DNA of 64,000 bases from Qipengyuania xiapuensis (GTDB lineage Bacteria > Pseudomonadota > Alphaproteobacteria > Sphingomonadales > Sphingomonadaceae): positions 248,001-312,000 of the forward strand of contig NZ_JAIGNL010000002.1 in NCBI RefSeq assembly GCF_019711395.1. Direction: 5' to 3'. Positions 56,966 through 64,000 of the stretch are shown piece after piece. Made by a program: the position numbers and the translations under genes. The stretch's first letter is position 1; every line of letters begins with the position of its first letter. The notes under the pieces are model-generated. The model was not told the DNA's origin. It saw only the letters and a program-made list of their open reading frames with translations, and did not search any database.

Positions 56966-58471
56966 GTGAGCGAGCAAGACCCCTTCAAGATTGTCATTGC
57001 CGGAGGCGGAACCGCCGGCTGGATGGCAGCATCCTTGCTCGCTCGCTTCTCACCGGCGCATTTCGAAATCGAGCTGGTCGAGAGCGAGACAATCGGCACC
57101 GTCGGCGTCGGCGAAGCCACGATCCCGCAAATCCGCCACTTCAACCAGGCCCTCGGCATCGACGAGGCCGAATTCCTCCGCGAGACCAAGGGCAGCTTCA
57201 AGCTCGGCATCGCCTTCGACGGATGGATGGGCGACGGCCATAGTTACATGCATGCCTTCGGCCAGGTCGGCCGCGGCGCAGGGCTCCTACCCTTCCACCA
57301 GCACTGGCTGCGCGCCAGGAAGCTTGGCCATGCGCGCCCGCTTGCACATTATTCGCTGAACGAGATCGCGGCGCGCGCCCTTCGCATGCCCGCTCCCGGC
57401 GGCCCCGAGCTACCCTATGCCTATCACTTCGACGCCGGCCTCTACGCCGCATTCCTGCGCCGCTTCGCCGAGGCGCGCGGCGTCACGCGCACCGAAGGTC
57501 TCATCGAAAGCGTCGAGCGCAATGGCGAGACCGGCGATATCGCTGCCCTCACCCTCGATGGCGATCGCCGTATCGAGGGCGACCTCTTCATCGATTGCAC
57601 CGGCTTCCGTGGCCTCCTGATAGAGGGTGCGATGGAAGCGGGCTTCGACGACTGGTCGCACCTTCTACCCTGCGACCGTGCTGTCGCAGTGCCCTGTTCG
57701 GGCGGCGGCGATTTTACGCCTTACACCCGCTCGATCGCGCGCGAGGCGGGCTGGCAGTGGCGCATCCCGCTGCAGCACCGCATCGGCAATGGCTACGTGT
57801 TCTCGAGCGCGCATATCTCCGAAGACAAGGCCGCCGAAACGCTGCTCGCCAATCTCGATGGCGAGGCGGACGGCACTCCGCGCGTCCTCAAGTTCACCAC
57901 CGGCAAGCGCCGCCGCCAATGGGTCGGCAACTGCGTCGCGCTGGGCCTTGCCGCAGGTTTCATGGAACCGCTGGAGTCGACCAGCATTCACCTCGTTCAG
58001 AGCGCGCTTGCGCGTGTGCTCCAGCTGCTGCCTTCAGGACGCCCCGATCCGGCGCTGGTCGACCATTTCAACGCGCAGGCCGATTTCGAATGGACCCGCA
58101 TCCGCGATTTCCTCGTCCTGCACTACTGGGCGAACGGGCGCGAGGGTCAGCCCTTCTGGGACGCAATGCGCGCGCTCGACCTGCCCGAAACGCTGAGTGC
58201 CAAGATCGAGCAATGGCGAGCGGGTGGCCACATCCACCGCGAGCATGAAGAGCTCTTCACCGAGGTCGCCTGGTTCCAAGTCCTCGCCGGACAGGGCGTC
58301 GAGGCGGATAGCTACAATCCGCTGGCCGACGCCATGCCCGAAAACGAACTCGTCGGCCTGCTGGCCTCGACCGAAGAACAGATGGTTCGCGCCGCGAATG
58401 CCATGCCGCAGCACGTCGAAGTGCTCGGCAAGCTGGTGTCGCAAGCCGCGCGTAAGGAGAAAGTCGCGTGA
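56966..58471 (+). CDS. Flavin-dependent tryptophan halogenase-family protein
   Basis: A 501-residue protein of the FAD-dependent tryptophan halogenase family. It has the GGGTAGW flavin fold (residues 13-19) and WQWRIP (263-268), matching the WxWxIP motif. The catalytic Lys, Lys79 in GSFKLGI, is at the same place and number as in PrnA; the Glu in EPLESTS (Glu337) matches the second active-site residue. The key residues are therefore intact. Homologues recur in TonB-receptor loci of sphingomonads, Caulobacter and Xanthomonas, with unclear substrate. It starts with GTG after a GAGG SD. Its end overlaps the following amylase gene by 4 bases. Confidence 0.92.
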   Translation: MSEQDPFKIVIAGGGTAGWMAASLLARFSPAHFEIELVESETIGTVGVGEATIPQIRHFNQALGIDEAEFLRETKGSFKLGIAFDGWMGDGHSYMHAFGQVGRGAGLLPFHQHWLRARKLGHARPLAHYSLNEIAARALRMPAPGGPELPYAYHFDAGLYAAFLRRFAEARGVTRTEGLIESVERNGETGDIAALTLDGDRRIEGDLFIDCTGFRGLLIEGAMEAGFDDWSHLLPCDRAVAVPCSGGGDFTPYTRSIAREAGWQWRIPLQHRIGNGYVFSSAHISEDKAAETLLANLDGEADGTPRVLKFTTGKRRRQWVGNCVALGLAAGFMEPLESTSIHLVQSALARVLQLLPSGRPDPALVDHFNAQADFEWTRIRDFLVLHYWANGREGQPFWDAMRALDLPETLSAKIEQWRAGGHIHREHEELFTEVAWFQVLAGQGVEADSYNPLADAMPENELVGLLASTEEQMVRAANAMPQHVEVLGKLVSQAARKEKVA

Positions 58472-60306
58472 AACTGAAAGCTGCCCTTCCCCTGATCGCG
58501 CTTGCCGCTTCCGCCTGTGCCCATGCGCAAAGCCCCGCGCCTGCAGCGCCTGCCGACACGAGCTTTCGCGATCGCGCACCCTCGGAAGAAATCGTCTATT
58601 TCGTGCTGCCCGACCGCTTCGAGAATGGCGACACGTCGAACGACCTCGGCGACTTCACCGGCGGCCCGCTCGATCATGGCTTCGACCCCACGCACAAGGG
58701 CTTCTTCCATGGCGGCGACCTTGCCGGCCTCACCCAGCGGCTCGACTATCTCGAGGGGCTTGGCGTCACCGCGATCTGGTTCGCGCCGATCTTTCAGAAC
58801 AAGCCGGTGCAGGGACCCGAGGGCAATGAAAGCGCCGGCTATCACGGTTACTGGGTGACCGATTTCACCCGCCCCGACGGCCACTTCGGCAGCCGCGCGG
58901 AATTCAAGGCATTCGTGGATGCGGCGCACGGCCGCGGGATGAAGGTCTATATGGACATCATTACCAACCACACCGCGGACGTCATCCGCTATGCTGAAGG
59001 CGACGAGACCGGTTACGCCTACCGCAGCAAGGGCGATTTTCCCTATTCGCGCAAGGGCGGGATCGACGGCCCCGCGATCAACGAAGGCTTCGCAGGCGAC
59101 GAGGACCGCAGCGAAGCAAACTTCGCCAGGCTGACCGATCCTTCCTACGCCTATACGCCGGTCGTCCCGGCTGCGGAAAGGCAAGTGAAGGTCCCCGCCT
59201 GGCTCAACGATCCGATCTACTATCACAACCGCGGCGACACGACCTTCACCGGCGAAAGCAGCCGGCAGGGTGATTTCGTGGGCCTCGACGATCTGTTCAC
59301 CGAGCACCCGCGCGTGGTCGAAGGCATGATCGACATCTACGCCGGCTGGATCCGCGACACCGGCATCGACGGTTTCCGCGTCGACACCGCGCGCCACGTG
59401 AACCCCGAGTTCTGGCAGGAGTTCGTCCCCGCCATGCTCGAGACGGCCAAGGCCGCGGGCATCCCCAATTTCCACATCTTCGGCGAGGTTTACCGCGACG
59501 ATCACGACAACGGCTACATCGCGCAATACACCCGCCGCGACGGCTTCCCCGCCGTGCTCGACTTCGCCTTCCAGCAGGGCATCCGCGAGACTGTGAGCAT
59601 GGGCAAGGGGACCTACATCCTCAACGAGCTGTTCGACGGCGACGTGCTCTATGAAGGCGGCGAGGAAGCCGCACTCAGTATGCCGACTTTCCTCGGCAAT
59701 CACGACATGGGCCGCTTCACCACCATGCTCCGGTGGGACAACGCGGATATCTCCACCGACGAGATGCTGGCCCGCACCAAGCTTGCCCACGCCATGCTGA
59801 TGACGCTGCGCGGTTCGCCGGTGATCTACTACGGTGCAGAACAAGGCTTCGTGGGCGACGGCAACGACCAGGCAGCGCGCGAGGACATGTTCCCCAGCCG
59901 CACCGACAGCTATAATGACAACACGCTGATCGGCACCGATGCGACCACGGCAGTCAGCAATTTCGATCGCCGCCACCCGCTCTACCGTCTGATCGCCGAG
60001 CTTTCCGAGGTTCGCCGCACGCATGACGCGCTAAGCCGCGGCCGCCAGGTGGTGCGCCACTACGGGCAGGAAGCCGGCATTTTCGCCGCCAGCCGCTTCG
60101 ATCCGGAGGACGGGCGCGAGTACCTTCTCGTCTTCAACACGAGCGGCGAAACGCAAAGCGCGAATGTGACGCTTGGCTACGATGCCCGCATTATCGAAAC
60201 ACTTTCGGGCACCTGCCCTGCCGCAGTGAGCGCACCGGGTAGTGCGGCCTTCACCCTCCCCGCCTTCGGTTGGGCGGTGTGCCGCGTGTCGGAGCGCGCC
60301 GAATGA
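58468..60306 (+). CDS. GH13 alpha-amylase-family lipoprotein
   Basis: A 612-residue GH13 enzyme. The N-terminus LIALAASACAHAQ resembles a lipobox (Cys about 17), so it may be an outer-membrane lipoprotein or simply exported. GH13 residues: DGFRVDTARHVN (nucleophile Asp), FHIFGEVYRDD (acid Glu) and LGNHDMGRF (third Asp). MDIITNHTADVI precedes them. It cleaves alpha-1,4 glucans, extending substrates delivered to the TonB receptor. Overlaps the halogenase and following genes by 4 bases (ATGA-type at 60303), so translation is coupled. Confidence 0.92.
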   Translation: MKLKAALPLIALAASACAHAQSPAPAAPADTSFRDRAPSEEIVYFVLPDRFENGDTSNDLGDFTGGPLDHGFDPTHKGFFHGGDLAGLTQRLDYLEGLGVTAIWFAPIFQNKPVQGPEGNESAGYHGYWVTDFTRPDGHFGSRAEFKAFVDAAHGRGMKVYMDIITNHTADVIRYAEGDETGYAYRSKGDFPYSRKGGIDGPAINEGFAGDEDRSEANFARLTDPSYAYTPVVPAAERQVKVPAWLNDPIYYHNRGDTTFTGESSRQGDFVGLDDLFTEHPRVVEGMIDIYAGWIRDTGIDGFRVDTARHVNPEFWQEFVPAMLETAKAAGIPNFHIFGEVYRDDHDNGYIAQYTRRDGFPAVLDFAFQQGIRETVSMGKGTYILNELFDGDVLYEGGEEAALSMPTFLGNHDMGRFTTMLRWDNADISTDEMLARTKLAHAMLMTLRGSPVIYYGAEQGFVGDGNDQAAREDMFPSRTDSYNDNTLIGTDATTAVSNFDRRHPLYRLIAELSEVRRTHDALSRGRQVVRHYGQEAGIFAASRFDPEDGREYLLVFNTSGETQSANVTLGYDARIIETLSGTCPAAVSAPGSAAFTLPAFGWAVCRVSERAE

Positions 60307-61904
60307 GCTCGGCTGGCGAAACCTCCGGCCTCCCCTGGTGGAAGGGCGCGACGATCTACCAGATCTATCCGCGCAGCTTCCGCGATTCCAACGGTGACGG
60401 CATCGGCGACCTGCCCGGCATCACCGAGCGCCTGCCGCATATCGCGGAGCTCGGGATCGACGCGATCTGGGTCTCGCCTTTCTTCAAGTCGCCGATGAAG
60501 GACTTCGGCTACGACGTCTCGGACTATGCCGCGGTCGATCCGATCTTCGGCGATCTCGACGATTTCGACGCGATGGTCACGCGCTCTCACGAGCTCGGCC
60601 TCAAGGTCCTGATCGACCAGGTCTATTCGCATACCTCGGACGAGCATGAGTGGTTCGCAGAAAGCCGCTCCAGCCGCGATAATCCCAAGGCGGACTGGTA
60701 TGTCTGGGCGGATGCCAAGCCGGACGGGTCGCCGCCGTCGAACTGGCAATCGGTCTTCGGCGGTCCGGCATGGACCTGGGACGCACGCCGCGGCCAGTAC
60801 TACCTGCACAACTTCCTGAGCTCGCAGCCGCAGCTGAACCTGCACAACCGCGAGGTGCAGGACGCCGTGCTCGGCGTGATGCGTTTCTGGCTCGAGCGCG
60901 GCGTCGACGGCTTCCGCATCGATGCGCTCAATTTCGCGATGCACGACCCGCAACTGCGCGACAATCCGTCCGCGCCCGCCAATGGCAAGGCGCGCACGCG
61001 GCCGTTCGATTTCCAGATCAAGAAGTACAACCAGAGCCATCCGGACATTCCCGAGTTCATCGAGCGCATCCGTTCGCTGACCGACGAGTTCGACGGTATC
61101 TTCACCGTGGCCGAGGTCGGCGGGGACGATGCCGTGCGCGAGATGCGGCTGTTCACCGATGGCGAGACGCACCTCAATTCGGCCTACAGCTTCAACTTCC
61201 TTTACGCCGATGCGCTGACGCCCGAGCTTGTCTGCGGCTCGCTCGCCGAATGGCCCGACGAAGACGGGCTCGGCTGGCCGAGCTGGGCATTCGAGAACCA
61301 CGATGCGCCGCGTGCCCTCAGCCGCTGGTGCGAACCGCACGAGCGCGATGCATTCGCTCGCCTGAAGGCGTTGCTGCTCGTCAGCCTGCGCGGGAATGCG
61401 ATCTTCTATTACGGCGAGGAACTGGGCCTGACGCAGGTCGATATCCCCTTCGACCAGCTTCACGATCCCGAAGCGATCGCCAACTGGCCGCTCACTCTCA
61501 GCCGCGACGGCGCGCGCACGCCCATGCCGTGGAACGACAGCGCCTGCGCCGGTTTCGGCAGCACCACGCCGTGGCTGCCGCTTGGCGAGGAAAACCGCTC
61601 CCGCCCGGTCGAGGCGCAGCGCAAGGACAAGAATTCGCTCCTGAACTTCACCCGCGATGCGATCGCCCTGCGCAAGGCCAACCCGGCGCTGCACCATGGC
61701 CGTGTGGCCTCCTGCGATCACGAAGGCGACCTGCTGGTATTCTCGCGCGAGACCGACGGACAGCGGCTCGAATGCCGCTTCAACCTCGGCTCAAAGCCGG
61801 TTTCGCTCGATAATTGCCAAGGCCGCGTCTTGATGGCTATCAATGGCGCGAGCCAAAGCGAATTGCCGGCCCATGCCGCCATCATAACGGAGATCTCCGC
61901 ATGA
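60303..61904 (+). CDS. GH13 alpha-glucosidase
   Basis: A 533-residue GH13 enzyme of the oligo-1,6-/alpha-glucosidase type. No signal peptide is seen, so it is probably cytosolic. GDGIGDLPGI (region of the conserved calcium loop), GVDGFRIDALNFAM (nucleophile Asp), FTVAEVGGDD (acid Glu) and FENHDAPRAL (third Asp) are present, and QVYSHTSDEHEWF is the substrate-contact His. It would hydrolyse maltodextrins after uptake by the MFS transporter. ATGA junctions on both sides bind it into the operon. Confidence 0.92.
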   Translation: MSSAGETSGLPWWKGATIYQIYPRSFRDSNGDGIGDLPGITERLPHIAELGIDAIWVSPFFKSPMKDFGYDVSDYAAVDPIFGDLDDFDAMVTRSHELGLKVLIDQVYSHTSDEHEWFAESRSSRDNPKADWYVWADAKPDGSPPSNWQSVFGGPAWTWDARRGQYYLHNFLSSQPQLNLHNREVQDAVLGVMRFWLERGVDGFRIDALNFAMHDPQLRDNPSAPANGKARTRPFDFQIKKYNQSHPDIPEFIERIRSLTDEFDGIFTVAEVGGDDAVREMRLFTDGETHLNSAYSFNFLYADALTPELVCGSLAEWPDEDGLGWPSWAFENHDAPRALSRWCEPHERDAFARLKALLLVSLRGNAIFYYGEELGLTQVDIPFDQLHDPEAIANWPLTLSRDGARTPMPWNDSACAGFGSTTPWLPLGEENRSRPVEAQRKDKNSLLNFTRDAIALRKANPALHHGRVASCDHEGDLLVFSRETDGQRLECRFNLGSKPVSLDNCQGRVLMAINGASQSELPAHAAIITEISA

Positions 61905-63937
61905 ACCGCCTTGCTCTTTTCCTGGGCGCCGCCCTCCTCCCGCTCGCAACGGCAGCGCAGGCCGAGACCGTCTCCTCGCCCGATGGCCGGATCAAGGTGA
62001 CCGTCGACGCGGATGGCGAAGGCATTCCCTATTACGAGGTCACCCGCGACGGCGTGCCGATCATCGCCAAGTCGAACCTCGGCTTCAGCTTTACCGATGC
62101 CGATCCGATGCGCCGCAACTTCGAGGTCGTCGGCTTCCGCGAGCAGGCGAGCAACAGCACCTGGGAACAGCCCTGGGGCGAGCAGCAGTGGGTCATCGAC
62201 AGCCATAACGAGCTTACCGTCACCTTCCGCGAGAAGGACGACACTCCGCGCCAGATCACCGTGCGCATGCGCGTTTTCGACGACGGGATCGGTTTCCGCA
62301 CCGAGTTTCCCGACAGCGTCGAACAGCCGGTTTACAGAATTTCGGACGAGCTGACCGAGTTCAACATCGCCGGCGACGGCACCGCCTGGTCGATCCCGGC
62401 GGGTGACTGGAACCGCTACGAATATCTCTACGCCAAGACCCCGATCAGCGCCCTGTCGACCGTGCACACGCCGGTCACCATGGTGCTGGCCAACGGCACG
62501 CACCTCTCGTTCCACGAGGCGGCGCTGGTGGACTATGCGGGCATGTGGCTGCGCCGGGTCGACGGCACGCGCCTGCGTGCCCAGCTCGCGCCGAGCCCGC
62601 GCGGACCCAAGGTCATTCGCGAAGGCGCTTTCACCACGCCGTGGCGCACGATCCAGATCAGCTCGAACGCCAAGGGCCTGTTCGAGAGCGACATCATCCT
62701 CAACCTCAACGAGCCGAACAAGCTCGGCGATGTCAGCTGGTTCACGCCGCACAAATACATCGGCATCTGGTGGGGCATGCATCTCGATATCGAGAGCTGG
62801 GCGAGCGGCGAGAAGCACGGCGCGACCACCGAAAACGCCAAGAAATACATCGATTTCGCTGCAGAACACGGTTTCCGCGGCGTGCTGATCGAAGGCTGGA
62901 ATGTCGGCTGGGACGGCAACTGGTTCGGCAATGGCCGCGAGTTCAGCTTCACCGAGGCCTATCCCGATTTCGATATCGCCGAATTGGCCCGCTACGCCGA
63001 GGAAAAGGGCGTGAAGATCATCGGCCACCACGAGACAGGCGGCAATATCAAGGTCTACGAGGAACAGCTCGAAGACGCGATGGCATTCTACCAGTCGCTC
63101 GGCATCGATGCGGTCAAGAGCGGCTATGTCGCCGATGCAGGCGGCGTGATAGCGCCCTATGGCGAAGGCGGCATGGGCGAGACCTTCGTGTGGCACGACG
63201 GGCAGGAAATGGTCCGCCACCACCTCAAGGTCGTCAAGGAGGCCGCCGAGCACCAGATCGCGATGAACCCGCACGAGCCGATCAAGGACACGGGCCTTCG
63301 CCGCACCTATCCCAACTGGGTCAGCCGCGAGGGCGCGCGCGGTGCGGAATACGACGCCTGGGCGGTGCCGAAGAACGATCCGGGTCACGTTCCCGAACTG
63401 ATCTTCACGCGCCTGCTGTCGGGCCCGATGGACTATACGCCGGGCGTCTTCTCGCTCGAGGGACGCGGTGCGACCGCCCCCGACCTGCCGAGCACGCTTG
63501 CAAGGCAGCTCGCGTTCTACGTGACGATCTATTCGCCGATCCAGATGGTCGCCGACCTGCCGGAAAACCTCGTCAAATATCCGCGCGCGCTCGACTTCGT
63601 GAAGCGCGTGCCGGCCGACTGGGCCGAAAGCATGCTGGTTGACGGCAAGGTGGGCGAGTACGCCGTCATCGCCCGCCGCGATCGCAATACGCTCAACTGG
63701 TATGTCGGCGCTGTCACCGACGAGGCCGAGCGCAATGTGAGCGTGCCGCTGTCCTTCCTCGATCCGGGCAAGAGCTATGCCGCCACCATCTGGCGCGACG
63801 GGGCCAATGCCGACGGTCAGGGCGAGGATCGCCACGCGATGGAAGTCGAGAGCCGGACGGTCACCTCCGACCAGACGCTCGACCTGCGGATTGCGCCTGC
63901 AGGCGGCTTCGCGATCGAATTCGTGCCGCAGGGGTGA
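61901..63937 (+). CDS. GH97 alpha-glucosidase (SusB-like), periplasmic
   Basis: A 678-residue GH97 enzyme, the family of Bacteroides SusB. A signal peptide (ALFLGAALLPLATAAQA, residues 5-21) exports it. The Glu-bearing motifs HHETGG, NPHEPIKDTG and SREGARGAEYDAW correspond to the inverting alpha-glucosidase subgroup. The SPDGRIKV start of the N-terminal beta-sandwich is typical. It would trim maltodextrins in the periplasm. The ATG overlaps the upstream stop by 4 bases. A GTGA junction at the end leads into a further gene. Confidence 0.93.
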   Translation: MNRLALFLGAALLPLATAAQAETVSSPDGRIKVTVDADGEGIPYYEVTRDGVPIIAKSNLGFSFTDADPMRRNFEVVGFREQASNSTWEQPWGEQQWVIDSHNELTVTFREKDDTPRQITVRMRVFDDGIGFRTEFPDSVEQPVYRISDELTEFNIAGDGTAWSIPAGDWNRYEYLYAKTPISALSTVHTPVTMVLANGTHLSFHEAALVDYAGMWLRRVDGTRLRAQLAPSPRGPKVIREGAFTTPWRTIQISSNAKGLFESDIILNLNEPNKLGDVSWFTPHKYIGIWWGMHLDIESWASGEKHGATTENAKKYIDFAAEHGFRGVLIEGWNVGWDGNWFGNGREFSFTEAYPDFDIAELARYAEEKGVKIIGHHETGGNIKVYEEQLEDAMAFYQSLGIDAVKSGYVADAGGVIAPYGEGGMGETFVWHDGQEMVRHHLKVVKEAAEHQIAMNPHEPIKDTGLRRTYPNWVSREGARGAEYDAWAVPKNDPGHVPELIFTRLLSGPMDYTPGVFSLEGRGATAPDLPSTLARQLAFYVTIYSPIQMVADLPENLVKYPRALDFVKRVPADWAESMLVDGKVGEYAVIARRDRNTLNWYVGAVTDEAERNVSVPLSFLDPGKSYAATIWRDGANADGQGEDRHAMEVESRTVTSDQTLDLRIAPAGGFAIEFVPQG

Positions 63938-64000
63938 TCCGCGCGTTCGCCATCGTCCTGATGGGGGTCACACTGGCGTCCTGCGACGTCGAGCTACTCC
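63934..64000 (+). CDS. Start of an exported lipoprotein, truncated by the window
   Basis: A GTG at 63934 overlaps the GH97 stop (GTGA). The 22 visible residues, with AFAIVLMGVTLASCDVE, form a signal peptide and lipobox (LASC). It is another lipoprotein in the maltodextrin operon, likely an additional glycoside hydrolase or binding protein, but nothing further can be seen. Confidence 0.6.
   Translation, partial: MIRAFAIVLMGVTLASCDVELL

Overview
The window is a GC-rich, gene-dense alphaproteobacterial chromosome segment. Gene content points to Sphingomonadales, most likely the Erythrobacteraceae: a LOV photosensor beside a CheB/CheR-HWE kinase, GGAAC-type general-stress promoter candidates, a maltodextrin TonB-receptor locus with a flavin halogenase and LacI regulator, and a hemC-hemD-Mic60-like operon. 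This placement is inferred from gene content only. About 57 protein genes cover nearly all of the sequence. I saw no tRNA, rRNA, CRISPR array, insertion sequence or prophage. The many long antiparallel reading frames are shadows of the real genes.

Layout. 1-5.2 kb: end of typA, then a signalling cassette of a single-domain response regulator converging on an operon of a short LOV protein and a 1140-residue CheB-CheR-PAS-HWE kinase. 5.3-9.7 kb: putP, a gamma-glutamyltransferase, a VOC protein and an extensin-like lipoprotein. 9.8-14.5 kb: a FixJ-like regulator with a degenerate receiver, then the Anbu operon (ATP-grasp, alpha-E, transglutaminase, proteasome-like protease). 14.6-23.9 kb: alpha/beta hydrolase, uvrB, a methyltransferase-like lipoprotein, an S10 peptidase, a lipoprotein, dsbD and ubiH. 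23.9-31.5 kb: Mic60-like/hemD/hemC reading left, tsaD-gpsA-flippase reading right, then an OmpA-family protein, a 40-residue membrane peptide and a membrane-anchored helix-hairpin-helix protein. 31.6-35.8 kb: a second single-domain regulator, a 17-cysteine copper-storage-like protein, an orphan lasso-B2-type protein, glutaryl-CoA dehydrogenase, maleylacetoacetate isomerase and a fumarylacetoacetase-family protein.

35.8-42.4 kb is an exopolysaccharide block: a rightward glycosyltransferase converging on an O-antigen ligase/polymerase, Wza-like export protein, tyrosine autokinase and TPR protein. 42.4-45.7 kb holds acyl-CoA dehydrogenase, enoyl-CoA hydratase and thiolase. 45.8-49.5 kb holds a WecB/TagA/CpsF glycosyltransferase and cysD-cysNC. 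49.7-64 kb is a maltodextrin locus: GH13 amylase, SLC45-like MFS transporter and LacI regulator to the left; TonB receptor, flavin-dependent halogenase, two GH13 enzymes, a GH97 glucosidase and the start of a lipoprotein gene to the right.

Regulatory signals found by reading: three GGAAC-N16-(G/C)(G/A)TT promoter candidates in front of the two small response regulators and the copper protein; a shared 12-base element, GTATACG(A/T)AT(A/G)C, in front of both the MFS transporter and the TonB receptor, plus a perfect GTGAACGTTCAC palindrome near the LacI gene; several hairpins at gene ends; and two polysaccharide genes that seem to use CTG start codons. No completely unfamiliar multi-gene system stands out. 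The most interesting material is the LOV/HWE cassette, the halogenase in a sugar-uptake operon, the orphan lasso-B2 protein and the regulatory motifs.
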